The notes beneath the pieces were generated by a model. It was not told the DNA's origin. It saw only the letters and a list, made by a program, of their open reading frames with translations, and did not search any database. Of a DNA stretch of 27,267 bases, positions 1 to 7,846 are shown piece by piece. The position numbers and the translations under genes were made by a program. Numbering within the stretch: the stretch's first letter is position 1; the number at the start of each line of letters is the position of its first letter. The stretch lies in assembly GCA_019347855.1 (NCBI GenBank), contig JAHWKO010000020.1, positions 1-27,267 of the forward strand. Direction: 5' to 3'. The stretch is from Actinomycetota bacterium. Lineage in GTDB: Bacteria; Actinomycetota; Nitriliruptoria; Nitriliruptorales; JAHWKO01.

Positions 1-111
1 CGGCAGCATCGATCGTCCGCGCACCTCCACGACGTCCATCCGCCGACGCGCGAGCAGCACCACCGCCAGGCACGCGACGAGGGGCCCGATCAGGCCCCTC
101 ACCGGTCGCAT
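1..111 (-). CDS. S26-family signal peptidase, N-terminal part only (runs off the left edge)
   Basis: Only the first 37 codons are inside the window, so this frame is easily missed. It starts at ATG 111, 15 nt after the sodN stop, with GAGGGA upstream as a possible ribosome site. The translation has a short basic N-terminus, one hydrophobic segment (about residues 6-21, GLIGPLVACLAVVLLA) and then VEVRGRSMLP. That ending matches box B of the S26 signal peptidases, where the Ser before Met-x-Pro is the nucleophile. The catalytic Lys region lies outside the window. As the next gene after sodN on the same strand it is probably co-transcribed with it and could process the SodN leader. It could equally be a general type I signal peptidase. 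The family call rests on one short motif plus the membrane anchor. Confidence 0.6.
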   Translation of the reverse strand, partial: MRPVRGLIGPLVACLAVVLLARRRMDVVEVRGRSMLP

Positions 112-126
112 CGGCTCAGCGGTCCC

Positions 127-573
127 TCAGGAGGGCCGGCCGCTGACCCGGGTCTTCTCGGGACCGCCGGTCGCCTTCCACATCTCGTCGATCGAGTCGA
201 TCATCGACAGCAGCTCCTTTGCCGCGCCGGCATCGAGCGACTGCTTGACCTTCGAGGCCTGCTTCGTGGCCTTCCAGAAGGTCTCGTGCAGATCGGGGTA
301 CTTCTCGAGGTGCTCGGGCTTGAAGTAGTCGTGCCACAGCACGTTGAGGTGGTGCTTGGCGAGCTCCGCGCGCTCCTCCTTGACGTGGATGCAGCGCTGG
401 CGGAACACCTCATCATCCGAGTCGTGGTACTTCTCGATGATGTTGAAGCAGGACTCGGCCTCGATGCGGGCCTGCTCGGGGTCGTACACCCCACACGGGA
501 TGTCGCAGTGGGCGTGGACGGTGTCGACCTCTCCAAGCGGGTTCAGGCGGTCGATCAGTGTGGACAGGCGCAT
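127..573 (-). CDS. sodN: Nickel superoxide dismutase precursor (SodN)
   Basis: Nickel-dependent superoxide dismutase, 148 residues, converting superoxide to peroxide and oxygen. The nickel hook HCDIPCGVY lies at residues 22-30: His22 would become the mature N-terminus, Cys23 and Cys27 are the thiolate ligands, and Pro26 and Tyr30 are conserved. The 21-residue leader ends in VHA and has no hydrophobic core, as expected for a propeptide that is cut off to expose His1 and not a Sec signal. The rest follows the family's four-helix pattern, including DPEQARIEAES and HHLNVLWHDYFKPEHL. The mature part is about 127 residues, slightly longer than the usual ~117 because of the C-terminal tail. Start is ATG 573 with GAGAGGAGA just upstream. 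Divergent from one S26 peptidase gene and followed by another. Confidence 0.96.
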   Translation of the reverse strand: MRLSTLIDRLNPLGEVDTVHAHCDIPCGVYDPEQARIEAESCFNIIEKYHDSDDEVFRQRCIHVKEERAELAKHHLNVLWHDYFKPEHLEKYPDLHETFWKATKQASKVKQSLDAGAAKELLSMIDSIDEMWKATGGPEKTRVSGRPS

Positions 574-616
574 GTGCTGTCTCCTCTCGTAGAGACTGGG
601 TCATGCCGCACCGTCG

Positions 617-622
617 ACCCTA
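617..622 (-). promoter_or_regulatory. Possible -10 element for sodN
   Basis: On the minus strand this reads TAGGGT. It would give a leader of about 35 nt before sodN. No convincing -35 is seen, so this is a weak call. Nickel regulation (Nur in Streptomyces) is known for Ni/Fe SOD switching, but I see no clear operator in this 61-nt divergent spacer. Confidence 0.25.
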
Positions 623-634
623 ACGGAGGAAGAG

Positions 635-1081
635 TTGCCCCAGGCCCCCAGGAGTTGGTCGACCGTCCGTGCTGTCCCAGCCTCGGTGGCCGCCCTCCTC
701 GCGTTCGGTGCCCTGTGGGCGACGGTCCGTGCGCTGAACCGCTCCACGCGCCGCGTCGTGGGGGACAGCATGCGTCCGACGCTCCGTGACGGGGACCTGG
801 TCCTGACCGTGCCGGTCTGGGTCCGGGACCTGAGCGCCGGTCAGGTGGTGGTCGTGCGCGACCCGCGTGACCCGGCGCGCCGGACGATCAAACGGATCGC
901 AGCCATCGCCGGGGACGTGGCGAGCCTGCCGGAGGGACCCGCCGAGGTCCCGCGAGGTCGCGTCGCCGTGGTGGGCGACGACCCGGCGAGATCCACCGAT
1001 TCCCGGACCTACGGGCCCGTCCCGGCGGACCTCGTGGAACGCCACGTCATCACACGCCTGTGTCCGCCGCGCCCGCTGTGA
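635..1081 (+). CDS. S26-family signal peptidase, likely nickel-SOD maturation protease
   Basis: Membrane-anchored Ser/Lys peptidase of 148 residues. A hydrophobic segment (about 13-30) is followed by GDSMRPTL with nucleophile Ser45, then RRTIKRIAAIAGD with general base Lys86, then the C-terminal signal-peptidase box GDDPARSTDSRTYGPV (about 114-129). All three S26 boxes are present, so the enzyme should be active. The start is TTG 635, chosen because GGAGGA sits four bases upstream (625-630) and no better start fits. The gene is divergent from sodN and 61 nt away. SodN needs removal of its leader to expose the nickel-binding His, and S26 proteases beside sodN do this in other bacteria, so the role is inferred from family and position. 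A second S26 gene follows sodN, so which of the two does the cleavage is open. Confidence 0.85.
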   Translation: MPQAPRSWSTVRAVPASVAALLAFGALWATVRALNRSTRRVVGDSMRPTLRDGDLVLTVPVWVRDLSAGQVVVVRDPRDPARRTIKRIAAIAGDVASLPEGPAEVPRGRVAVVGDDPARSTDSRTYGPVPADLVERHVITRLCPPRPL

Positions 1082-1084
1082 CCG

Positions 1085-1243
1085 CTACTCGGAGCCTTCG
1101 TCGTCGACGCCTTCGGAGGCCTCCACATCGACGCGGACACCGCCCTCGTCAGGGTTGGTGTCGACCTCGGCGGAACACGCCGACAGACCGACCATGGCCA
1201 GCAGGCCGACAGCTGCTGCTGTTCTCTTGGTTCGCGTTCGCAT
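1085..1243 (-). CDS. Small acidic lipoprotein (52 residues), function unknown
   Basis: A short frame with clear gene features. ATG 1243 is preceded by GGAGAGGGAGCGG, a strong ribosome site. The N-terminus is basic (MRTRTKR), followed by a hydrophobic stretch and the lipobox LSAC with Cys23. The mature peptide would be about 30 residues, rich in Asp, Glu, Gly and Val, and without recognisable fold. It would be lipid-anchored on the outer face of the membrane. It ends 3 nt from the convergent S26 peptidase gene and lies 91 nt downstream of the GGDEF/HD-GYP gene on the same strand, so it could share that transcript or use its own promoter (a TAGCTT hexamer lies at 1272-1277 on the minus strand). 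I do not recognise a family. Confidence 0.6.
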   Translation of the reverse strand: MRTRTKRTAAAVGLLAMVGLSACSAEVDTNPDEGGVRVDVEASEGVDDEGSE

Positions 1244-1334
1244 CCGCTCCCTCTCCTCTGAAATCGTGGCGAAGCTACAGAGGGTGAGCGTTCCGGCTGC
1301 GTCCGCGTGGGCACGGTACGAACGGTCACCGGAC

Positions 1335-4310
1335 TCAGCGTCCGGACGCCCCGATCCCGGCGGGACGGTCCTCGAGTCCCTCGGCGATCGGGATGAGCAG
1401 CCGCCCGCCGTGCGATCGCCGACCCGCCTCCCGACGCTGCTGCTCGATCAGGCCGGGGACCTCGGCCAGCCGGTCCATGTCGACCTGGACCATCGCCTCG
1501 ACCATCTCGGGGTCGAACTGGGACCCCTGGTGGCGCAGGATCTCCTCGAGCGCGCCCTCGATCGGCATGGCTGCTCGGTAGGGGCGGTCGGAGGTCATCG
1601 CGTCGTAGGCGTCGACCAGCGAGAACAACCGCGCCCCGAACGGGATCGCCTGGCCCCCCAGCCCCTTGGGGTAGCCACCCCCGTCCCACCGCTCGTGGTG
1701 GTGCAGGACGATGTCCCGGGCACCCTGCAGGAACGGCGCGGCCTCGATGATCTGCGCCCCGATCTCCGGGTGCCGCCGCATCAGTTCCCACTCGTCGTCG
1801 TCCAACGGACCGGGCTTCAGGAGGATGCGGTCGGGGACGCCGATCTTGCCCACGTCGTGCAGCCGGAAGCCCCACACGAGCTGCTCGTCGTCGCGGAGCT
1901 CTGGGTCCACCACCTCGAGCAGCAGCTTGCCGTATGCCTCCACGCGGTCGATGTGGCTGCCCGTGTAGCTGTCCTTGGCGTCGACCGCGGCCGCGAGGGA
2001 CTCGACCGTCACGAGGTACCCCTCGTTGACCTGCTCCAGCACCTCGGTCAGCCGCTCGTTCACCCGGACCACGTGGGTGTTGGCCGAGGTGAGGTCGTCG
2101 TTCAGCGACCGCAACCGCATGACGTGGTCCCTGGTCCTGGTCACGAACTGACGCTGCGCGAGGTGCAAGCCGACCGCCGGCACCGTCAGCAGGAGGACGC
2201 CCTCGATCCCGATCAGCAGGTGCGCGAACGCCATGGCGCCGCCCAGCGCTCCGAGACCAAGCTGGTGTGGCAGGAGCCAGAGCAGGTCCTCGCGCCACAC
2301 GTCCAGCACCGACGAGCGGGCGGACACGGCGATCGCTCCCGCGACGAGCCAGGTGTCCACCGCGAAGAACGCGGTCCCCGAGGCGAGTCCCACGATCACG
2401 GCGGGCAGGATGGCGTCCGTCGTCAGATCGATGGGACGCAGGGCAGCAGCCGTGCCGTGGGCGGCGAGCCCGGCCAGCACCAGCACCGCGACGTTGAACA
2501 GCGCCTGGCGCCCCCGTACCCCGCGGAACAGCCCCCCGCCGATCCCGGCGATCACGCCGGCCAGGACGAGCGGCACGGGCGATCCGGCCGATACGGCGAG
2601 CGCCACGAGGGGCACGGCCGCCCACGACGAGGTGGAGCGCCCGTAGATCGATTCGGCGTACCACTCGGCGCCGACGGCGAGGCCAGCGAACAGGAGCAGC
2701 GCGGGCAGATCCAAGGTGATCGGGACCGTCACGAGCCCGGCCACCGTCGCGCCCACGGCCACCACCCCGACGGCGCCGAGGAGCCTGTCGGTGCGCGGCT
2801 TCGCGTGGGCCATCGGCTCGGGCGACACCCGCACGAGACGTTCGACGCCGTCGGCCCGGTCGTCGATGGAACGCGTCGCCGGCTGGTCCGTACCCCGACG
2901 CAGGCGCCCGCCCCCGTCGCGTGACGTCGCTGCGCCCTCGAACGCCACGTCCTGGGCCCGCACCCCGTGGCCGTCCGGGTCGTCGGCCAGTCGGGCGAGC
3001 ACCCGGGAGGCCCCACGGCTCGCGTGCGCAGCTCCTCTGAACTCCTCCGGCAGCCTGGAGGCCAGGGTGATCCGGTCCCCGCCCTGAACCCGGGAGTAGG
3101 ACGCCGCGAGCTGGGCTTCGACCAGCAGCTGGGTGTGGTCGTCGGTGTCCTCGGGGTACGCCGCGACACCCACCGAGACGGTGACGGCCACCGGCAGTTC
3201 CGCCGTGGGCACCTGGACCGGACGCTCCTCGAGGTGGGTCCGGATCCGCTGGGCGACGACCCGCGCCCCACGCGCGTCCACCTCCGGGACGAGCACACCG
3301 AACTGGTGCGCCCCGATGCGGGCAGCCACGTCGTAGTCCCGTGCGAGGTCACGCAGGGTGGCGGCGATCGCGCGGACGACCTCGTCACGCCCAGCCTGCC
3401 CGTGGGCGGTGGCGAGTTCCTCCGGGTCATCGAGCTCGATGATCACGAGACCCGTGGGCCGGTCGAACCGCTCCGCGCGCGACGCCTCCTCGGCCAGGAG
3501 CGAGCGCAGCACCCCGGCGTTCGGCAGGCCGGTGAGCTGATCGGTGGACGGCGCCCAGGTGGACCGCGGCTGCATGCTGCGGTACCAGAAGAGCATCGGG
3601 ATGAGCCCGATGACCGCGAGCGGCGGCCACCGATCCCAGAGGGCGGCGATCACGACCGCAGCGAGGGCCAGGGAACCGTCGCGGACCCAGCTCCCCCCGT
3701 GCGCGGTCGGCCACGCCGCGGTGGCGCGGATCGACACGACCCGATCGGCGATCGCTCCCATCGCCTGCCACACGGCGACCAGCACGGCGACCGCGGCGAT
3801 CACGGCCCACGCCCCGACCCCGGTCAAGACCTCGGTATCGGCGCCCAGCGCGTCCTCGGCGATCAGCCCCGTGGCCTGGGCCGCGCCGTAGGCCCCCAGC
3901 ACGAGAGCCGTGCTCACGAGCACCATCCGGCGGGCGGGTTCCCGTCGCACGGCTCCCGCGACACCGGCGACGAGCGCGACCCACGCCGCGCCGGCGGGAT
4001 CCAGGAGGAACGCGCCGGCTCCGACCACGGCCGGGACCAGTGACACGTCCCGTCGGTCGACCGAGGGGACCGACAGCAGACGCACCACGACCGCGAGGGC
4101 GGCCAGCGCCACCGCCGACCAGCCCACATCCGCGAGGCCTGGGGCGGTGACGGCGAGGACGATCACGGCCCCAGCTGCGGACGCCCACGCCAGTGCCTGC
4201 GGTCCCCGAGGGCCCCGAGGGCCCTCGGACGCTGCCCCGTCGATCTCGTCCATGCACCCATCATCGCGTACGCGAGCCCCGCGCGCTCGTGAACCGGCAC
4301 GTCGGTTCAC
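1335..4310 (-). CDS. Membrane protein with degenerate GGDEF domain and HD-GYP c-di-GMP phosphodiesterase domain
   Basis: Protein of 991 residues. Order: membrane helices (about 37-235), GGDEF-fold domain (about 250-405), polar linker, second membrane block of several helices (about 490-705), then an HD-GYP domain (about 750-960). The HD-GYP part keeps His818-Asp819 in HDVGKIG and Gly879-Tyr880-Pro881 in GGGYPKGL, so hydrolysis of c-di-GMP is expected. The GGDEF motif reads GAHQF (333-337), so cyclase activity should be lost. The RxxD motif (RDYD, 324-327) that forms the inhibitory c-di-GMP site in this family is kept, which suggests a sensing role. GTG 4310 overlaps the upstream TGA by 4 nt, as at the preceding junction. 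ATG 4253 is an alternative start. The gene ends a pcnB-methyltransferase operon. Confidence 0.9.
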   Translation of the reverse strand: MNRRAGSRARGARVRDDGCMDEIDGAASEGPRGPRGPQALAWASAAGAVIVLAVTAPGLADVGWSAVALAALAVVVRLLSVPSVDRRDVSLVPAVVGAGAFLLDPAGAAWVALVAGVAGAVRREPARRMVLVSTALVLGAYGAAQATGLIAEDALGADTEVLTGVGAWAVIAAVAVLVAVWQAMGAIADRVVSIRATAAWPTAHGGSWVRDGSLALAAVVIAALWDRWPPLAVIGLIPMLFWYRSMQPRSTWAPSTDQLTGLPNAGVLRSLLAEEASRAERFDRPTGLVIIELDDPEELATAHGQAGRDEVVRAIAATLRDLARDYDVAARIGAHQFGVLVPEVDARGARVVAQRIRTHLEERPVQVPTAELPVAVTVSVGVAAYPEDTDDHTQLLVEAQLAASYSRVQGGDRITLASRLPEEFRGAAHASRGASRVLARLADDPDGHGVRAQDVAFEGAATSRDGGGRLRRGTDQPATRSIDDRADGVERLVRVSPEPMAHAKPRTDRLLGAVGVVAVGATVAGLVTVPITLDLPALLLFAGLAVGAEWYAESIYGRSTSSWAAVPLVALAVSAGSPVPLVLAGVIAGIGGGLFRGVRGRQALFNVAVLVLAGLAAHGTAAALRPIDLTTDAILPAVIVGLASGTAFFAVDTWLVAGAIAVSARSSVLDVWREDLLWLLPHQLGLGALGGAMAFAHLLIGIEGVLLLTVPAVGLHLAQRQFVTRTRDHVMRLRSLNDDLTSANTHVVRVNERLTEVLEQVNEGYLVTVESLAAAVDAKDSYTGSHIDRVEAYGKLLLEVVDPELRDDEQLVWGFRLHDVGKIGVPDRILLKPGPLDDDEWELMRRHPEIGAQIIEAAPFLQGARDIVLHHHERWDGGGYPKGLGGQAIPFGARLFSLVDAYDAMTSDRPYRAAMPIEGALEEILRHQGSQFDPEMVEAMVQVDMDRLAEVPGLIEQQRREAGRRSHGGRLLIPIAEGLEDRPAGIGASGR

Positions 4311-5083
4311 CCGGGTCGTCGTCCCACGAGCAGGAGCTCCGGGTCATCCAGTCGGACCTCGTCGCTGTCGTAGCGGCCCGGTTCGACGCCGGCGACCGCC
4401 GTCACCTCGAGTCCCGCGTCGCGTGCCAGACGCACAGCGCCCGGCACCGTGTAGCTCGTGGTCCACAGATCGAACCGCCGGCGACCGGCTGGGGCGTGGA
4501 CCTCGCTGACCTGGTGGTGCAGCAACCGCACCGGGTCGAACGCGTCCCCCTCGACGAGGTGCCGGACCGCGAACAACGCGTGGAACACGGTCAGCGCGAA
4601 CCGGCCTCCCGGCCGGAGCGCCCGCGCCATGGCGCTGACGATGCGGGCGTCGCCGTCAGGATCGGTCCCGACCGCGCCCTGGTGGAGGCTCCACGCGACG
4701 TCGAAGGAGGCCGCCCCGACCGCTCGGCTCATCTCACGCGCGTCGTGCCGCACGAACCCGACCCGGTCCCGCAGCGCCGGCTCCACGGCTGCCTCGGCGG
4801 CGGCGATGAGCCCGTCAGAGACGTCCACGCCCACGCCGTTGGCCCCGCGCGCAGCTGCCACCCGCAGGTGCCGGCCGGTCCCGCACCCCACGTCGAGGAT
4901 CCGTTCACCGGACGCGATCCCCAGCCGCTCCCACAGCGCCCCGACCTCGTGCTCGGCCCCACGAGCGAAGGCGTTGCGGTCGTAGGAGGCACCCTGGTGG
5001 TCACCGATCGCGGCGTAGAACGGGTCCTCGGGCGGTTCCGGGACGTCCACCGCACGGTCCCGGTCGTCGCGCCAGGCCGTCAC
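4307..5083 (-). CDS. Class I SAM-dependent methyltransferase
   Basis: Cytosolic enzyme of 258 residues. Motif I is ILDVGCGTGRHL (LDVGCGTG at about 63-70). An acidic end of strand 2 follows (GVDVSDGLIAAAE), then FDVAWSLHQGAVG and RALRPGGRFALTVFHALFAV as the usual later motifs. This is the Methyltransf_11/25 type. The substrate cannot be told from sequence. The start is GTG 5083, not the longer frame, because GGAGGGG lies just upstream and the codon overlaps the pcnB stop as GTGA. It ends in another GTGA overlap with the GGDEF/HD-GYP gene, so all three are probably translationally coupled. Confidence 0.88.
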   Translation of the reverse strand: MTAWRDDRDRAVDVPEPPEDPFYAAIGDHQGASYDRNAFARGAEHEVGALWERLGIASGERILDVGCGTGRHLRVAAARGANGVGVDVSDGLIAAAEAAVEPALRDRVGFVRHDAREMSRAVGAASFDVAWSLHQGAVGTDPDGDARIVSAMARALRPGGRFALTVFHALFAVRHLVEGDAFDPVRLLHHQVSEVHAPAGRRRFDLWTTSYTVPGAVRLARDAGLEVTAVAGVEPGRYDSDEVRLDDPELLLVGRRPG

Positions 5084-6516
5084 GACCCCTCCGGCTCGTG
5101 TTCCGCCCACCACTCGTCGAGCAGCCGCCGGGCCTCGTCCTCGTCCATCGGTCCACGCTCGATGCGCTGCTCGAGGAGGAAGTCCCACGCCTCGCCGACG
5201 ATCGGACCCGGCGCGACGTCGAGGTGCCGCATGATCTGGTTGCCGTCCAGGGCAGGCCGCAGCTTGTCGAGCTCCTCCTGCTCCTTCAGTTCCTCGATCC
5301 GCTCCTCGAGCTCGTCCATCCGCGCCATGATCCGCGCCCGCTTGCGGTCGTTGCCCGTCGTGACGTCGGCCCTGGTGAGCGCGTTCAGCCGGTCCAACAG
5401 GTGGCCCGCGTCGTTGACGTACCGACGGACCGCGCTGTCCGTCCAGCCCATCTTGTAGGTGTGGAACCGCAGGTGCATGAACACGAGCGAGGTGACGTCG
5501 TCGATCGTGTCCTTGTCGTAACGCAGCTCACGCAGGCGCTTCTCGGCCATGCGCGCACCCACGACCTCGTGGTGATGGAACGTGACGGTCCGGTCGTCGT
5601 GGATCTCGCGGGTGTCGGGCTTGCCGATGTCGTGCAGCAGGGCAGCGAGCCGCAGGATCCGATCCGGCCGACAGCTCTCGACGACGGCCAGCGTGTGCGC
5701 GTACACGTCCTTGTGGCGGTGCTGCGGGTCGACGCACTCGGCGAGCAGGTCGAGCTCGGGGAGGAAGTGGCTGGACAGGCCCGTCCGCACGAGGAGGTCG
5801 ATGCCCTCGGCGGGGTTCTGTGCGACCAGGAGCTTGTCGAGCTCGTCACGGATCCGCTCGTTCGAGACGGTCGCGATCTCGTGGGCCATCGCCGACGCCG
5901 CCCGTTCCGTGTCTGGGTGCGGACGCGCGTCGAGCACCGCGGCGAACCGGGCCAGTCGGACCATCCGCAGGGGGTCGTCCGAGAACGACGTCTCCGGCTC
6001 GATCGGCGTCCGCAGCACCTTGGTCTGCAGGTCCCGCAGGCCGCCGTACGGATCGAGGAACTCGAAGTCCGGGACACGTACCGCCATGGCGTTGACGGTG
6101 AAGTCCCGTCGTGACAGATCGGTCAGGATCGAGTCGCCGAAGGTGACGTCCGGGTGGCGCGAGCCCGGCTGGTACTCGTCCGACCGGTAGGTCGTGATCT
6201 CGATCTCACGTCCGTCCTTCAGCGCCGAGATCGTCCCGAAGCGGGCGCCGATGTCCCAGACGTTGTCCGCCCAGCCCTGAAGCAGACCGTGGGTCTCCTC
6301 GGGCCGCGCCGAGGTCGCGAAGTCGAGGTCGGGTGCCGACGTGGCGTCCAGCAGCGTGTCCCGCACGCTGCCTCCGACGAGGTAGAGCTCGTGCCCGGCA
6401 TCGACGAACATCGCGCCGAGGTCTCGGGCCTCGGGGTGGACGTCGAGCAGTGCGCGCAGCGCCGCGTGCTGTTCGCCGTGGGCGTCGTCGCGTGACGGAT
6501 CGTCGGCGTGCGTCAT
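5080..6516 (-). CDS. pcnB: CCA tRNA nucleotidyltransferase (class II, HD domain)
   Basis: Adds or repairs the 3' CCA end of tRNAs, 478 residues. The nucleotidyltransferase head has LVGGSVRD (46-53), the metal-binding DLDFAT (Asp63, Asp65), RRDFTVNAMA, and the neck/brace motif DDPLRMVRLARFAA with the EDxxR-like basic helix. A C-terminal HD domain carries LLHDIGKP, a charged coiled-coil stretch (MDELEERIEELKEQEELD) and an acidic end. Length and domain order match actinobacterial pcnB/pcnA proteins, which sit at this place beside the oriC-proximal block. ATG 6516 has GGAG upstream. First gene of the pcnB-methyltransferase-HD-GYP operon. It could be described as a poly(A) polymerase family protein, but the HD-containing actinobacterial form is a CCA enzyme. 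Confidence 0.95.
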   Translation of the reverse strand: MTHADDPSRDDAHGEQHAALRALLDVHPEARDLGAMFVDAGHELYLVGGSVRDTLLDATSAPDLDFATSARPEETHGLLQGWADNVWDIGARFGTISALKDGREIEITTYRSDEYQPGSRHPDVTFGDSILTDLSRRDFTVNAMAVRVPDFEFLDPYGGLRDLQTKVLRTPIEPETSFSDDPLRMVRLARFAAVLDARPHPDTERAASAMAHEIATVSNERIRDELDKLLVAQNPAEGIDLLVRTGLSSHFLPELDLLAECVDPQHRHKDVYAHTLAVVESCRPDRILRLAALLHDIGKPDTREIHDDRTVTFHHHEVVGARMAEKRLRELRYDKDTIDDVTSLVFMHLRFHTYKMGWTDSAVRRYVNDAGHLLDRLNALTRADVTTGNDRKRARIMARMDELEERIEELKEQEELDKLRPALDGNQIMRHLDVAPGPIVGEAWDFLLEQRIERGPMDEDEARRLLDEWWAEHEPEGS

Positions 6517-6556
6517 CGCTCCGGATGGGAGAGGACGGGCGGGAACGAGCGCCCTC

Positions 6557-6562
6557 AGGCTA
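6557..6562 (-). promoter_or_regulatory. Possible -10 element for pcnB
   Basis: Reads TAGCCT on the minus strand in the 113-nt gap between pilT and pcnB, and would give a leader of about 35 nt. No good -35 is seen at the matching distance. Confidence 0.25.
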
Positions 6563-6629
6563 CACGTGCGCCTCTCGTACGGTCCCTGCCCTCGTGGCGC
6601 CGCCGAACGGACGCCCGGAGAGTCGGTGG

Positions 6630-7712
6630 TCAGCCAGCCAGGCCCGCGGCCCGGACCGACACGCGGAAGTCGTGCGGGTTCGTCGCCGCAGCCAGCGCGT
6701 CGCGCAGCGTGATCTCCCCACCCTTGTAGAGGTCGAGGAGGTGCTGGTCGAACGTCTGCATGCCGTAGTACTGGCCCTCTGCGATCGCGTCGATCACCTG
6801 CTCGGTCTGGTCCGGGTCCACGATGAACTCGTAGATCCGGGCGGTCATCACGAGCACCTCCACCGCCGCGATCCGGCCTTCGCCCGTCGCGCGTGGCAGC
6901 AGCCGCTGCGAGACCACGCCCTTCATCGAGTTCGCGAGCGACAGCCTGGCCTGGTTCTGCTGGTGGGGCGGGAAGAAGTCGACGATGCGGTTGACGGTCT
7001 CGCGCGCGTCCGTGGTGTGGAGGGTGGAGATGACGAGGTGCCCGGTCTCGGCGGCCTGGAGGGCGGCCATCACGGTCTCGATGTCGCGCATCTCCCCGAT
7101 GAAGATCACGTCGGGGTCCTGCCGGGCCACGTGCTTGAGGGCCGTGGGGAAGTCCGAGGTGTCGACCCCGACCTCGCGCTGGTCGACGATCGCGTGCTCA
7201 TCGCGGTGCATGATCTCGATCGGGTCCTCGACCGTCACGATGTGGCAGCGGCGGTTGCGGTTGATGTTCCCGATCATGGCCGCCGTCGTCGTCGTCTTCC
7301 CGGACCCGGTCGGGCCGGTGACGAGGATCAGCCCGCGCTGCTCCTCGGACAGCTTGCGCACCGCGGGTGGCAGCCCCAGGCTCTCGAAGTCCGGGGCGCC
7401 AGGGAGCACGCGCCGCATCACGATCCCGACGGAACCGCGCTGACGGAACACGTTCACCCGGAACCGCCCCGTCCCTGACAGCGAGTAGGCGAAGTCCGCC
7501 TCGTTCGTGTCCACGAACGTCTGGGCCATACGGTCGTCCATCATCGCGAACGCGAACCGCTCGGTGTCCGCAGGGGACAGCTGCGGGAGCTGGCTCAACG
7601 GCTTCAGGTCGCCGTCAACACGCACGAAGGCCGGTCCCCCGGCCTTCAGGTGGAGATCGGAGCCGTTGCGCTCGACCAGTTGGGTCAGGTAGTCGTTGAC
7701 GTCCACGCTCAT
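6630..7712 (-). CDS. pilT: PilT/PilU-family type IV pilus retraction ATPase
   Basis: Hexameric secretion ATPase of 360 residues, very close in pattern to PilT. An N-terminal PAS-like domain (GSDLHLKAGGPAFVRVDGDL) is followed by Walker A GPTGSGKTT (133-141, Lys139), the Asp box VTVEDPIE, the Walker B region DVIFIGEMRDIETV and the His box STLHTTDA. The AIRNLIR-type C-terminal signature of true PilT is not evident. Start is ATG 7712 with GGAGGA about eight bases upstream. No pilin, PilB, PilC or prepilin peptidase gene lies nearby. Other pil genes must be elsewhere if it drives pilus retraction, so the assignment is by homology pattern only. Confidence 0.92.
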   Translation of the reverse strand: MSVDVNDYLTQLVERNGSDLHLKAGGPAFVRVDGDLKPLSQLPQLSPADTERFAFAMMDDRMAQTFVDTNEADFAYSLSGTGRFRVNVFRQRGSVGIVMRRVLPGAPDFESLGLPPAVRKLSEEQRGLILVTGPTGSGKTTTTAAMIGNINRNRRCHIVTVEDPIEIMHRDEHAIVDQREVGVDTSDFPTALKHVARQDPDVIFIGEMRDIETVMAALQAAETGHLVISTLHTTDARETVNRIVDFFPPHQQNQARLSLANSMKGVVSQRLLPRATGEGRIAAVEVLVMTARIYEFIVDPDQTEQVIDAIAEGQYYGMQTFDQHLLDLYKGGEITLRDALAAATNPHDFRVSVRAAGLAG

Positions 7713-7748
7713 CGCGGCGTCCTCCGTCGGGGGCACACGGCCTCGCGG

Positions 7749-7766
7749 CCGGTCTTCGAGGACCGG
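7749..7766 (-). terminator. Possible terminator hairpin between dtd and pilT
   Basis: CCGGTC, a 6-nt loop, then GACCGG: a perfect 6-bp stem inside the 134-nt gap. There is no U-tract, so it may be a weak terminator or only a stem-loop. I see nothing else in the gap. Confidence 0.3.
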
Positions 7767-7846
7767 TCTCAAGAGGCCTCGACGGGGCCCTCGGCCCACG
7801 CACCGAGAGTCTCGACATCTCCGGCGGGGTCCTTTACCGGTTCGGG

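Noticed and set aside
867..2924. Long plus-strand open frame (685 codons) opposite the GGDEF/HD-GYP gene
   Set aside because: It is His/Arg/Pro/Asp-rich without any domain pattern or ribosome site, and lies over strong GGDEF/HD-GYP coding sequence. Such frames are expected opposite genes in GC-rich DNA.
3300..3314. Active diguanylate cyclase
   Set aside because: The motif reads GAHQF, so both the metal-binding acid and the GG turn of GGDEF are changed. Only a binding role is kept as a hypothesis.
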